Origin: Atherinomorus stipes
Lineage: Eukaryota; Chordata; Actinopteri; Atheriniformes; Atherinidae
Assembly (NCBI GenBank): GCA_023101725.1
Contig: JALJCO010007110.1
Coordinates: 62,001 to 126,000 of the forward strand
Length of the DNA: 64,000 bases
Direction of reading: 5' to 3'
The position numbers and the translations under genes are program-made. Of this stretch, positions 51,628 through 63,408 are shown in pieces (the first letter of the stretch is position 1; each line of letters starts with the position of its first letter). A model generated the notes under the pieces. The model had not been told where the DNA came from and did not search any database. It was given only the letters and a program-made list of their open reading frames with translations.

Positions 51628-51900
51628 TACAGAAAAACCACATGAATTTCACATGTAACCGCATGTGGCTCATGTGACAACATCACATGTGGATCACACT
51701 GAAATGTTCTAAAAGCACACGTTTGCACAAGTGGATCACATGTGGATAACATGTACATGAACATGTGATGAACATGTTGACCCAAATGTGAGTCACACAT
51801 TTTTCACATGTGGATCACACTAAAATGATCCAAAAGCACACATTTGCACATGTGCTCCACATGTGCATGAACATGTGGAGCACATGTGGTTTTTCTACTA
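51628..51900. mobile_element. Small palindrome-rich insertion with AGAAAAACCACATG termini
   Basis: About 270 bp inserted in the 3' end of the dead Tc1 copy. Ends: AGAAAAACCACATG and inverted CATGTGGTTTTTCT; TA lies beside both ends. The inside holds many CACATGTG-like palindromes and a diverged tandem duplication of about 45 bp (around GGATCACACTGAAATG near 51690 and GGATCACACTAAAATG near 51816). No coding capacity. Confidence 0.75.
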
Positions 51901-52189
51901 AGTGCAAAATTTTACTTTAGGAGGCTTGACATTTTTGTAATTAAAAACCTTTTTAAATTGATTTCATGCAATATTCTAATTTTTTTAATTTTAGAATTTG
52001 AGGTTTTCTTAAGCTGCAAGTCCCAATCAGCAACATTCACACAAATCAAATAAAAGCTTGAAATATATTGATTTGCATATTATTTGTCCAAACAATATGT
52101 AAATTGCACCTTTTAAGATGAATTATAGAAATACATGAACTTTTTCAGGATATTCTAATTTTTTGGGTAGTACCTGTACACACACACAC

Positions 52190-53333
52190 ACACATTCACT
52201 CTAATACTTTGTTGGACCGCCTTTAGCTTTGATTACGGCACGCATTCGCTGTGGCATTGTTTCGATAAGCTTCTGCAATGTCAAAAGATTTATTTCCATC
52301 CAGTGTTGCAATAATTTCTCACCAAGATCTTGCATTGATGATGGTAGAGTCTGACCGCTGCGCAAAGCCCTCTCTAGCACATCCCAAAGATTCTCAATGG
52401 GGTTGAGGTCTGGACTCTGTGGTGGCCAATCCATGTGTGAAAATGATGTGTCATGCTCCCTGAACCAGTCTTTCACAATTTGAGCCCGATGAATCCTGGC
52501 ATTGTCATCTTGGAATATTTCTGTGCCATCAGGGAAGAAAAAGTCCATTGATAGAATAACCTGGTCATTCAGTATATTCAGGTTGACCTCATTCTTTGAG
52601 CTCATACTGTTGCTGAACCTAGACCTGACCAACTGCAGCAACCCCAGATCATAACACCGCCCCCACAGGCTTGTACAGTAGGCACTAGCCATGATGGGTG
52701 CATCACTTCACCTGCCACTCTTCTTACCCTGATTCGCCCATCACTCTGGAACAGGGTAAATCTGGACCTTTTTTTCCAGTTAGCCTCACTGATTAGTGGT
52801 TTTCTTACGGCTACACAGCTGTTCAGTCCCAATTCCTTGAGTTCCCTTTGCATTGTGCGGGTGGAAATGCTCTTACTTTCAGTATTAAACATAGCCTTGA
52901 GTTCTACTGTTGTTTTGCTTCGATTTGATCTCACCACACGTTTAAGTGATCGCCGATCACGATCATTCCGGATTTTTTTCCAGCCACATTTCTTCCTTGA
53001 AGATGATGGGTCCCCACTATCCTTCCAGTTTTTAATAATGCGTTGGACAGTTCTTAACCCAATTTTAGTTTCTGCATCTCTTTAGATGTTTTCTCTGCTT
53101 GATGCATGCCAATGATTTGACCCTTCTCAAACAGACTAGCATCTTTTCCACGACCACGGATGTGTCTTTCCACATGGTTGTTTAGGAAATGAGAAGCAAG
53201 TCATTGCACCAGTTGGGATAAAATAACTTGTTGCCAGCTGAAAGATAATCGCCCATGCAGTAATTATCCAATAGGAGGCTCATACCTATTTGCTCAGTTA
53301 AATCCAGGTGGCGACTTTTTTTTTGGCCAGGCA

Positions 53334-53336
<3 letters not shown>
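52190..53336 (-). mobile_element. Second Tc1-like transposon, left end decayed
   Basis: The right end TTTTTTTTGGCCAGGCAGTG (to about 53336) is the inverted repeat of a very common teleost Tc1 family. The left repeat has been replaced by an (AC)n run next to the neighbouring element, so similarity starts about 52190. It carries a minus-strand transposase remnant. It sits head-to-tail next to the Tc1-like element ending at 52176 and is bounded on the right by an (AT)n tract. Confidence 0.88.
52201..53170 (-). pseudogene. Tc1 (DD34E-type) transposase remnant
   Basis: The minus strand encodes N-terminal helix-turn-helix pieces, RTMQRELKELGLNSCVAVRK, an incomplete middle ([12 protein letters not shown]), [15 protein letters not shown] with the second catalytic aspartate, and [15 protein letters not shown] with the final glutamate, ending [19 protein letters not shown] frameshift lies near 52620, and the segment with the first catalytic aspartate is deleted. 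Not functional. Confidence 0.9.

Positions 53337-53400
<64 letters not shown>
53337..53400. repeat. (AT)n microsatellite
   Basis: About 30 AT repeats, nearly pure, directly at the right end of the second Tc1 element; expansion may have started from the TA target site. Confidence 0.95.
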
Positions 53401-53679
53401 AGAACAAAGAACACACACCTGACCACCCTCTTCAGTGTAGGTACATATTTATATATGTACATTCACACATAGTCATGTGTGTTTGTAAACTCATTGTCAT
53501 GGTCAACATGTCCAGGACAATTTGAGCTGTGTGTCATGGTACATTATCCTGCTGGAGGTACCATCAGAAAACTGTCATAAAGAGATGGGCATGTTTATCT
53601 AGTGCTAACGTATCCAAATATTGCCAAGTAAATATTACCCTCACCATTACCCTGCCACCACCATACTGAACCAGTAACA

Positions 53680-53875
53680 CAGAGGTGGGCAACTTCGGTC
53701 CTCAAGGGCTGGCATCCTGCCGGTATTAGAAGTTTCCCTGCTGCAACATACCTAAATCCAATCAATGGGTAATCAATGGGCACAGCTTGATGTGAAGTTC
53801 TGCACAAGTCGCAAGGTGTGTTGTCTCAGAGAAACTCCCAATACCTGCAGGATGCAGGTGTATTGCCCACCCCTG
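53680..53875. mobile_element. hAT MITE, copy C of the dispersed family
   Basis: 196 bp with ends CAGAGGTGGGCAA and inverted CAGGGGTGGGCAA, flanked by an 8-bp duplication with one mismatch (CAGTAACA and CATTAACA). Inner sequence (GTCCTCAAGGGCTGGCATCC, GAAGTTCTGCACA, TGCAGGATGCAGG) is shared with copies A, B and D. Confidence 0.85.
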
Positions 53876-53883
53876 CATTAACA

Positions 53884-56690
53884 GGAGGGCTTCATACAGT
53901 ATATTCATATTGTTGCTTGTTTGTTTTTGTTGTTGGTTCAGCTGAATTTGAGATTCTTCAGTCAAGACAATATTTGTCCAATTTTCTGTAGTCCAATTTT
54001 GATGAGCCAGTGTCAGTAGTAGCTGAAAGGGCATCTAATGTGGTCCTCTGTTGCTGTAGCCCATCTGCCTAAAATTTTAATCAGGTGTGCTTTAAGAAAT
54101 TATATCAGTTTCTAAAATAGTTTACTCAGACTTGCCCATATGACACCAGTGACATAAATCCCCTTTCTTTCTCATTCTGATGCTCCGCTTGAGCTTCATT
54201 AAGTTGTCTTGATCATGCCTACATGATTTACTGCCATGTGATTGGCTGATCACAATTAACAGGTGTACCTAAGTGGTGACACATCTATCTATCGCTCTAA
54301 TTTTTTCTGTTTTATTTCATGGTCTATTACAAAACTCAGCTAAAGTAGGCTACTGACCGACCATAAGTGCTCAAATAATTGTTTAAGAAGGGTATTTTAA
54401 TATGTCCAATACAATCTTTACTTACTCTCAAACACATAAATATAAATTACTGTGTCAAATCCTCCCTGGAGGTATGTTTCCTGACCTGACTGCAAACCAT
54501 GACAAGATCCGTTAGTTTGCAAGAGGCTCCTCTGGGAGGGAAAAAAAGAGGGGCAAATACCAGTCTGTCTTCCTTGTGGCTGGAGCAGTGCGAATGCAAG
54601 TGATTAACAGTGGCGACGTGAAGTTAACATTCAGTATGATAAAGAAAAAAAACTTAATAATAACGCTTAGCCAAGTAGTCTTGAATCAGTCAGTCTGTTT
54701 CATCCCTTTTTATAGTCTATTTAAAAAATAAAATAAAAAACGCACATGCAACAACCGGTCGTGCAAAACCCAGGGAGTGATATAAGTGTATGTAGCCTAT
54801 GTATATATGTATGTTTACCCTATGCACTTAGAAAAACCTGTGTTCCTACGATATGATAGGGGAAAAAAACTGCGGATTTTCCTCCCCGACAGGACCACAG
54901 TGTCGCTGCAGATCTTCATTTCGGTGCTCGATTAAACGTGGCTGCATGAGCAAACCGTGGACGCGCACAAGCCTTTCAACCAATGGCTTCAATAAAGCGC
55001 GACCTAACTGGAATCAGCTATTTGGGAGCGAAATTTGTGGACACTTTTCGCCTATTCAAATATCAAGATTATAATCTAAAGACCTATTTGGTCTATTTTT
55101 GATCCGGTTTCGGTGACAGCTCCGAGCCTGGATGCAGCACTGCCGCTGGGGAATGTCCGCCAGGCCTCAGGACTGAGGAAGTGAGGGGAGCCGCACGGTG
55201 CTCTGGGGAGGATTTGTGATGTCCAAACACCTGTTTTTTTGTTTGTTTGTTTTTTTGTTGTTGTTTTTTAGAATAATATTCAAAAACCAATGGCGAGTAG
55301 GCATGTTAGCTGAGCGGAAAATACAAAACAAAACAGTGTCACACAAAAGCAGCAGTAAACACTACCGGACGAATCTGCCAACATCAAATGTCGGAAAGAT
55401 TTGTCTGAAGTGATGGACTGACTGAATGATCGTAGGCTAACATTATTTTAATGGATCTTTTCTAGCTTAATCTCAAGCTCAAAAAATAATTTAGAAATAA
55501 TTGAATTAAATAAATAATAAACTCACAAATATGAATATGACTTAGAAACCTAACACATTCAATTTGAAATAAAATTAATGACTAAATGTTGAATGAATAA
55601 TTGTCTAATAGAGTCCTTCAAACCTTATTGTACAATGACAAATGTATAGCTGATCAAAAAGTGACACATTTCAATGTTTTAAAAAAAGAAGTGACAATTA
55701 AAAATATATTCATTTACATCTTACCCAAATACATTTCTTGAGGCATTTATAGAAATAATCCAACAAAATAAATATTCAAGTACAATAAAAAAAAAAAAGA
55801 TAATTAAAGAAAAACAAAAAAACGGACAAAATAGAACATGCTGCTGCTGCATTTACAGCTGGAAACGTGTTTTGAATTTTTCATCTCATGTCATCTGTAA
55901 TTTTGAATTAAGTAAATATTTGTTGTATTACAAACTTTTTGTCAGTGAAGTCACCAAAATATGTCACAAAGAAAGAATCTAATAATTTAAAAAAAAAGTA
56001 AAATTGCCTGTTCTTTTCAAATAAGTAACTTGACCTCAAACCAGCTTAGCATTTTTCACCTGCTTAATGTGAGACTCCAAGCTTCTGAAATAAGCAAAGA
56101 GTGCGTGTGGCAGGAATTCAGGGTAACAGACTGCAATGACATATGACCTAATTTTACATTACAAATGTGATTATTGTCTGATAGTTGCAGATTACATTTA
56201 GAATTCAAACTCAGCTCCTACCAGTCACTAATGTAGGTGTATATGCTGAAATAAAGGGATGCAGAGGTATTTCATCACTGCCACATGAATGTCTGGAAGA
56301 TTATGCAAAAACTGGAGTAATGTGAAACCTAATGGGGAGGTGGAGCTACAAATAAAAGGGTGACCCATTAAATGTAGGTGCTAATTCAGATTATCAGTTG
56401 TGGAACTGCTTCATACTAAACTGGGCAGCTGCTGTCAAAACAACAATGCTCTAAGGATGGCATACAGTTGGTACTGATGCATGTATCACTCATTACAATA
56501 TTTTCTTAATAAACATAACTTGATCGACCTGATAGTAAGCACAGCGCTGCCTTTGCAACTAACACATGGCAGTCTGGGTGGGCTGTGATAACAGTAACAT
56601 ATCAGTTTATGCAGATAATGACTGAGTGATATAAATAAATGTAGCTTGTCATAGGATAAGGGGGGATAAAAAATATTTACAAATTTACAA
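53884..56690. other. Gene-poor region before the Myb-like gene
   Basis: 2.8 kb without a recognised gene. About 54850-55200 is more CG-containing and holds a 73-codon open frame (54853-55074) without a known domain; it could be a small CpG-rich promoter or old exon. From 55440 the sequence is very AT-rich. No transposon ends were clear. Confidence 0.4.
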
Positions 56691-58600
56691 TCACATCAGC
56701 TGCTTATCAAGTAATTGTATTTCTTTTTCCAGTTTCTTCATTTTAAGTGCTCTGTAAGCCATCTCTTGGTCCCGGTTCTCCATCTCCTTTTTGAGATAAC
56801 TGCAGTAAAGGGCCTTTAGGTCATCTGGCTGCTTCTGAAAAAGAAATAAAATGTATGCACGCTTATTATTCCACCCCTTTGTCATTACCAGCATTATCAT
56901 GTTGTCTCATGAACCTCACCTCTGCACTTCTGCCAACAGTTGTAGGCTCTGCTGAACTGCCCACCTCCTGGAAACTGCTATTATTTAAATCCTTAACACA
57001 CAAAAAAAAAAACAAATAGAAAGAAAACAAAAGAAAAATTATTAATTATTTAAAGAAAAAAAAAAGCTGTCTTTTAAGGAGAATTTTACATTTACATATC
57101 CTCACCCCTTCAAAATGAGCATCGCTGATGTCCGTCTCATCACCGCTCAAACTTTCCGGTTCAGTCTTTGTTACAGGCAGGAGGAGGACTGGATGGCCCG
57201 ACACTTTAGAGATAGGAACAAAATCAAGTTCAGCCACAATACATTAAGGTCACTTTTAATAGTCCTGAATAACACCCACCACTCATAAAAGAGTTATCAG
57301 ATCCAGTTACTGGGGCAATACAGGCACCTCCGGGCAGCACCTCAACTCTGACAGAGTCTCTTTGATGCAGCACATCCTCCTCAGCAGAAGTCAGAGAGGG
57401 GGTTTCTGACCCCCCACCAGTCCTCATCACCTCGGCTCTTTTTCTTTTTGCTGCAGAGGGGGCAGACCTCACAGTTAAAATTCCCTCTTGGATGTCAGTC
57501 TTGGAAATGCACCACTCAAAACAGTGGTAGAATGAAAAAGATACATTAATAAGTAAATAAAAGTCATCTTATTATTTTTATTTATTCATCAATTTATTAT
57601 TATTTTTTTTTTGAGGATTACCTGTTTGGACTATGTTCTTGTGCTTGACTTTTACTTGCTGCCATGTCCTTTTATAGCCACTGTCTGAAACACTGAAAAC
57701 ACATGGGAAAACTTTTAATAAAGTAAAGAAATTTGTGTTTGGTCAGTTATTTTTTTTGTTGTAACAATGCTTCTTAGCAATAAATGTTATATTGTAAGAA
57801 AAGACTGTTTATGCTCCATAAAACAGGGACACATTTAAAAGGAAAATGCATTTGTGGGATTAGCAACAAAGATGAGTAGATGGATTCTGCTTTAACATTC
57901 AAGATTACAAGATTATTCATCCCTGACTATCCAAGCCAGTTGGGGTTGCTTTTGGTACCCTTGGTGTTGAGAATCAGGCAACTAATTTACGGTATCTGAG
58001 AGCATGGACCCTTGTTCAGCCAGAAGATCTGCAAAGTTTTCTATTTAGTGGGAATGAGCCACAACATGCCACAAATGCATTTTTCTTACAAATATAAAAC
58101 TATTCAAAAGAGAAATAAACACCCAACAAGATTGATTGCCAAGAACTGTTGTTACAAGAGAGAAACAATAAACTAAGACAAATTTATTATTTTTTGGGAA
58201 AGGGACAAAACAATGAATTAACCGAGTCACACATATTAACTTAAATATGTGTTGCAGTCAAACTACCCACAAATGTATGAGCAAGTCTTCTTACGCATTT
58301 ATTTTATCAGCAATCCTTTGCCAGGCTTCCTCTCTCTGTTTAGAGGCACAGGTGGTGTTGGATTTAGCTGTCAGGATCCCTCGCTCCTCTTCATACAACT
58401 TTAAAATAAGCTCCTGCTCTCTGGAGCTGAAGAAATGCGCTCTCTCCTGCTTTCTAAGCATCTGCAAATCTATAATACAAACAAATGAGATGTGCGTGTG
58501 TTCTCGAAAAAGCAGACATGATTATTTTTTATTGACTTTTTTAAATACGTTTTGAGGTCTTGAACGAGGTCTCCTCACCTCTGTCTGGATTCATCATCAT
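56691..58600 (-). CDS. Myb/SANT-like DNA-binding protein (PIF/Harbinger-associated type)
   Basis: Probable DNA-binding nuclear protein, 250 residues. Seven exons (58579-58600, 58295-58469, 57622-57692, 57280-57450, 57106-57203, 56920-56991, 56691-56834) keep one frame with good splice sites. Residues about 15-90 (FSSREQELILKLYEEERGIL, KQREEAWQRIADKINA, GYKRTWQQVKVKHKNI) form a trihelical Myb/SANT-like domain with spaced tryptophans. Next comes KRKRAEVMRTGGG, a basic segment that could be a nuclear signal, then a serine/acidic linker (KTEPESLSGDETDISD) and a C-terminal coiled coil (MENRDQEMAYRALKMKKLEKE). Such genes accompany Harbinger nucleases in fish genomes, but no Harbinger nuclease or terminal repeats were seen here, and the intact seven-exon structure suggests a settled host gene. 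NAIF1/MSANTD-type relatives are the nearest named families. No symbol assigned. Confidence 0.85.
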
Positions 58601-60240
58601 AGTGATCCGCGTTTCTGTGTGCGACTGCTCTCCCCTTTGTGCTGAAGCGAGTGCGCGCAGTTATCCGAGATGTTTCAATGCTAGATTTAGTAATCAAATC
58701 GTAACCCACCTCCGTGAAAGGGGATAAAACCAAACTTAATCGATGCGTCAGTTGGATCCAGTACGCCTCACGTCATAAATGGCCGTCCAAGAGATGGGAA
58801 CGAGGGAGAAATAAACGGAGTCATCAGACGGAATATCGACAAGCTTTGTTAACCCAGGATTTTCTAATTCGGCTTAAGGGCGCGTTCATGTGAAAGAGGT
58901 GGAGTTTGTAACAAAGGGCGAGTCACATGTAGCAAAGCGTCACATCATATCAGGTTATTACAAGCTTCGTGTTGGTGCCTTAAGTTAACACTATGCCAAC
59001 ATAACGGAAATAATAAACGTACAGTATTGTGTCCACGGATAATTTGTTCGCAAGTGTCTCTAAAGACATTGGCGACTGCACGAGCCGTTGCTATGGTTAC
59101 CTAAATTGAGCCTGCAGTATCTTGCTACAAGATCTGCCAGTTTGTCTTCTCCATTACTGGATACTGTTTCCACAATGGGCCGAGGAGTTTCTCGGTTTTT
59201 TTTTTTTTTGGAGGGGTGTGGGACAATTATAGAAAGGTCTTCTTGGGACTTTCAGTTAACACGTCAAAGCTGAAAAACTCCCGTTTTTAAATGTGGTTGA
59301 TACAAAAAAAAAATGTGGTTGATACATTGAAAGGATCAAAAACCTTTCAAAACCTGGATTGATTATCTCTGCACTATGTGAGAACACAAGCCGTTTTGCT
59401 GTGAAATATATGGCAATCAGAAAGATATATTTTTCTTTGTTCCGATTTGTATCTACTGTCACTATACTTATAATTTCCAAAACGTCCATTCTCTGACCTC
59501 AGCTTAAATCAATTTCACATACAAACATACCTGTAACTACAAAGAAACCGATGTGTTTAAACCCTAGTCAGTACAAAACTGGCTGATTAGCTGTTTACTT
59601 AATGTCTGACTTGAACTTTATTTACTATCTTGTAAACACAAATGTATGCAGAAACTATATAATGAATTTGCCTGTTAAGTCAAAAACCAAACTATATTAA
59701 ATAAATTAAGAATACATATACTTTATAAAAGTGTTCACATGTTGCATCAGATCTTAATGGGTTGTTTACAGAACTTTTTGCTGCAACTTCAGACTGCGGG
59801 AAAAAAATAAGTGATGGAAGGAAAGATTAAATAATGCTTCAGTTTTAAGTGTTATGTGTCACTAATGATCAAGAATGTTCATTACTTCTGAGACTTGGTT
59901 GAACTAGATTAACCTATACATGCACACACTTTGTATTTTAGTGACTTGCTTGTGAAAATTAAATCTAATAAACTACAGATTAAAAACATCAAGCACAACA
60001 TCACAACCCACAAAAGACAAAAAATAAAAAAGACTGAGGTAATAATAGTTTATTTGTTAAATTTGTTTAAGCTGACATTTTGTCTAATGATCCAGAGCTG
60101 TGGAATTATTGTTTCAGGTGCCCCATGTAGAGAGCACAGATGTAAACAAAATACAACCGAGAAGAGTAAACAGAAAAATGGGAGTGTGGTGTAACAAATT
60201 GTTGATAGAAGACTTGAGCTTTTAATGAGGTCTGGAAAGT
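58601..60240. other. Myb-like gene promoter side and COX6A1 downstream sequence
   Basis: The first 300 bases (58601-58900) are relatively CG-rich and include the likely promoter of the Myb-like gene. The rest is AT-rich. A TTTATT about 60048 (AATAAA on the minus strand) is a plausible COX6A1 poly(A) signal. No gene was found. Confidence 0.45.
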
Positions 60241-62651
60241 TTACTCGTCATGCCCCTCATAGCCATCAGGAAGGGCATTCACGTGTGGGTTGTGAAAGAG
60301 CGTTTTGACGCCATCTCCCCAGGGAAAACGCTGCAGGGACAAAGAATAAGAAAATTACATTAAAAATAAGTGAAAAAAGAAGAAAAAAATGGCGAGAATG
60401 TAAACCAATAAATAGAAAGTTGTCAGACCTTGGACCGGATGCGAAGATGGGAGTAAGCGACAAACTCTGGTTGCTCATGGCTATGCTGCTGCTCTTTCAA
60501 GTACATGTTCAGCATGCACACTGCAACACCAGGCAGGGCAACCACAAAGGTGAGGATCTTCCATGTTTTAGCTGAAGGAGAGATGTGTACTTAATAAAAC
60601 ACTATCACTCTCCAGGCAGAGGACAAAATGAACGTATTGTATAATGCAACCACTCAAACAATAACACTCAAGACCTCCAAAAGACTCTCACCTACTTGAA
60701 TACATCATGGATCTGTCCAGTTCTACCTCAGTACGATTTGCAACTTACTGCCTCTGTAATACTCCTCTAATTGACACTCATGCATAAAAAAACCAATTCC
60801 ACTGATATAAATATACATAGAAAGTGTGATCTTGGAAATTAAGACAACCTTGATTTTTGGCCTCTATGTGTTCAAACACTTAATACAAATAGCGCCAAAA
60901 TAAGGATGCCAAAGCTCTGGAACACTAATTTTGTACCAGTGTGGCATCTTTTTAATACATCAACTACAATCTAAATGTCATTTTTCTTACTCATTTTCGT
61001 TTGTTCCTTTCTTTTTTCTTCTCATTTCTAAATGTAAGTTATAACCGAGTTGAGAAACCTCGCTCAACTCACAAAAAAGAAAACCAGGCATTAGGGATGC
61101 AACGATAACCGGTAAAATGGTTAATCGTGATAAAATTCCAAACGATTAGTAATACCGTTTCAAAGTTTAATTATCGTGAAAACCGCGACTGATTACTGTA
61201 CTTTGAAAAACTCCCAGTGATGCTGCTCATTGGCTGGAAAAGCAGCAGCAGTCCCAGTTTGCAGTGTTTAATTTATGAAAACATGGCGGAAGGCGACGAA
61301 GGCGCCCACATGGACAGTAATCTTGAGATTTTTCCCCCTTCAAAAAGGACAAAGTAGACATTTTGACCCATTTTGGATATATTTGAAGATGCTGGGGGGT
61401 ATTTCTATAACACCGCGATAAAAATGATAACCGTGATCATTTTGGTCACAATAACCGTGATATGAAATTTTCATATCGTTACATCCCTACCAGGCATTTG
61501 TCTTGATTATCTCAAAGGCTGAAAATCTAACAGATGTCAATTGCCAACGGTTGAAACATCCCGAGTGTTAAAGATTTTAGAGTGTGACGTAAGACCTCCA
61601 TTAACAAGGAACAGCTACAAGTGATGAAAAAAATTGTTCCACACCAAACATTCTTCAGGTAGCCCGGGGGGTCAAAATCCAGTCTGCGAGGGCCGCTATC
61701 CTGCAGGTTTGTTATTGCTCCAACACACCAGATTCAAACCAAATAGATGCAACAGCTTATTATCAAGTTCTTCACAATGACCCATTAATTTCAGTTAGGT
61801 GTGTTGGACCAGGGACACAACAAAAACCTAAAGAACTGTGGCCCTTGAAGACTGGAGTTTGACACCAGGAATTTGTCCCATTTAAATCCCCAGTAAAAAC
61901 CCCCAGCTAACATTAAACATCTTAAGGCAGTTTTTAAGTAATGGGATCTTACTTTAAATATCTGGAATTTAACTCCCCTCCCCTATCTATCTATCTATAC
62001 ACACACACACACACACACAAAAGTTATCATAAATCCGGTTGTTCATTGAAATGTCTATAAAGCCCACACATTACTTATTTGTTTGCTCTGACCTCCCCTC
62101 TTGCTCCAACCGTATGCCTGACCTTTTAACTCCTTATTTCTAAACGGCTAAATTGGATTGATTAGGATATACTAAATATCAATAAATTTTGTTCCTAGGA
62201 ACACTTATCTTTTATGTGTCACTTTGTTGTTGCCCTATTGCTTCCTGTACACTTAGTTCAAGGCTGTTCACCTTTCAAGCCACAGTAACTTAACAGAATA
62301 AATTGCCATTGATTAAAGTCGAGCCTCTGTGGGTGACAGAGTTCACGCCTTAAAGTACGGTGTGTATTTAGCAGTAAGAAATATGTGTACGGGGCAAATC
62401 GTCTACGTTTGTTCAAGGATGTAAAGATGTAAAGCTACTGTGACTGAAGCTAACGCTAGCTCCGCAAGGTCACATTCAAATACCACCAATTGTACTATAG
62501 CTGAGTTAAATTAAATACAACTTATGGCATATTGTGAGGTTCAACAATTACCTGATTGCTCGCCATGCTCGGCTGTAGCAGAAAGCTGACGCCGAGTCTG
62601 GGCCAGAGAAGACCTCAGCAATAATTGAGAGAAGCGTCCGAAGGCCGCCAT
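60241..62651 (-). CDS. cox6a1: Cytochrome c oxidase subunit 6A1, mitochondrial
   Basis: Nuclear-encoded subunit of respiratory complex IV in the inner mitochondrial membrane that helps dimer stability and nucleotide-dependent regulation. Three exons (62552-62651, 60429-60571, 60241-60330) join in phases 1 and 0 to give 110 residues, close to the human 109. Residues 1 to about 26 ([20 protein letters not shown]) form a basic amphipathic mitochondrial presequence. One membrane helix follows ([20 protein letters not shown]), then [17 protein letters not shown] and [20 protein letters not shown], ending DGYEGHDE. The presequence and [11 protein letters not shown] favour the liver-type 6A1 over heart-type 6A2. 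Intron 1 is about 2 kb and contains two hAT MITEs. Confidence 0.96.
61092..61489. mobile_element. hAT MITE with perfect 8-bp target duplication, in COX6A1 intron 1
   Basis: 398 bp with ends TAGGGATGCAACGATA and inverted TAGGGATGTAACGATA, flanked on both sides by CCAGGCAT (61084-61091 and 61490-61497). The ends are rich in TTATCGTGA-type motifs. Non-coding, probably moved by a hAT transposase encoded elsewhere. Confidence 0.95.
61664..61867. mobile_element. hAT MITE, copy D of the dispersed family, in COX6A1 intron 1
   Basis: About 200 bp beginning near GGGGGGTCAAAATCCAGTC and ending near GACTGGAGTTTGACACC, with the shared inner blocks GCTATCCTGCAGG, GCTCCAACACACC, AGGTGTGTTGGACCAGG. The ends are more diverged than in copies A and C, and I could not fix the target duplication. 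Confidence 0.7.
61997..62019. repeat. (ATCT)n/(AC)n microsatellite
   Basis: Four ATCT repeats directly before this span and then about 11 AC repeats. Simple sequence in COX6A1 intron 1. Confidence 0.9.
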
Positions 62652-62706
62652 TTTCTGTCTGTGAGAACGGAAGACCGGAAGAAATTTGTACTGAGACGTC
62701 ACGTGC
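62644..62706 (-). promoter_or_regulatory. cox6a1: COX6A1 proximal promoter: YY1-, ETS/NRF-2- and CRE/E-box-like sites
   Basis: AAAATGGCGGCC (62644-62655 read on the minus strand) is a YY1-type site overlapping the start codon. ACGGAAG (62667-62673) and ACCGGAAG (62674-62681) are tandem ETS/GABP (NRF-2) cores, and ACGTCACGTG (62697-62706) overlaps CRE-like and E-box sequences. NRF-2 and YY1 sites are well known in promoters of nuclear COX genes. The sites are seen in the sequence; their use is inferred. Confidence 0.6.
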
Positions 62707-62779
62707 ACAGATGTGTATGAACGACAGCGCCACCAGGCCACCAAGCGGCGACACCGAGAACTACAGGGACCGAAAGCGG

Positions 62780-63362
62780 CTGTGAGCTCTGCTCCCACTG
62801 GATTTTACAATGAATTCTTATTGCTGCAACAGCTGAGCTCACGACTGGATGAATCTTTGCTCTTGATTTGAATGTACCACTTATTATGTATTAATAAGTG
62901 CAACAAGAAAATAAAAAATTCCCAGAAACCCTTCAGCTCCAAAGTTACAACAGCAACCAGTTTACAAAAGGAGAAAACATAACCGTAATCGTATTCTACA
63001 TCCAGAGTGTAATATATTGATTTATCAATCAATTTATTAAACAGTAAATGAGATTCAGAAGTTAACATAACAGCAAAAATATAGAAATATAAGCATAAAT
63101 AGATCAAATGTAAAATTGAACAGATACTGAAATAGGCCTATGTAATAAGCTACATATTATTTTAGTGAGCAGGAAATCTTTCCCCAAAAAGTTCTGAAAA
63201 ATGCACTTGTGATTCATCAGTAGTTTATTTGTCTTCTGTCCTCACTTAGAAAACTGAATTTAAGTTTCAAGTTTTATGGAACAAGGTAGGAAAGTGTGGG
63301 AATAAATCATTTGTAGGCATAATTCAGACTTTTACTGATTATGAGTTGGAAATGTACATACA

Positions 63363-63408
<46 letters not shown>

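Larger units (their letters stand above)
50670..52176 (+). mobile_element. Tc1-like transposon with long inverted repeats, internally deleted
   Basis: The left end CAGGTGCTACCCCAAAAATT (50670) is mirrored by AATTTTTTGGGTAGTACCTG (to 52176); both ends are flanked by TA. The inverted repeats are about 200 bp long (blocks TTAGAATATCCTGAAAAAGT and AGCTTAAGAAAACCTCAAAT). The plus-strand interior holds a deleted transposase, and a small CACATGTG-rich element is inserted at 51630-51897 in its 3' end. It is non-autonomous now. Confidence 0.93.

Noticed and set aside
54853..55074. 73-codon frame in a CG-containing patch
   Set aside because: Cys/Arg/Ser-rich with no recognisable domain or splice sites; kept only as a comment in the region entry.
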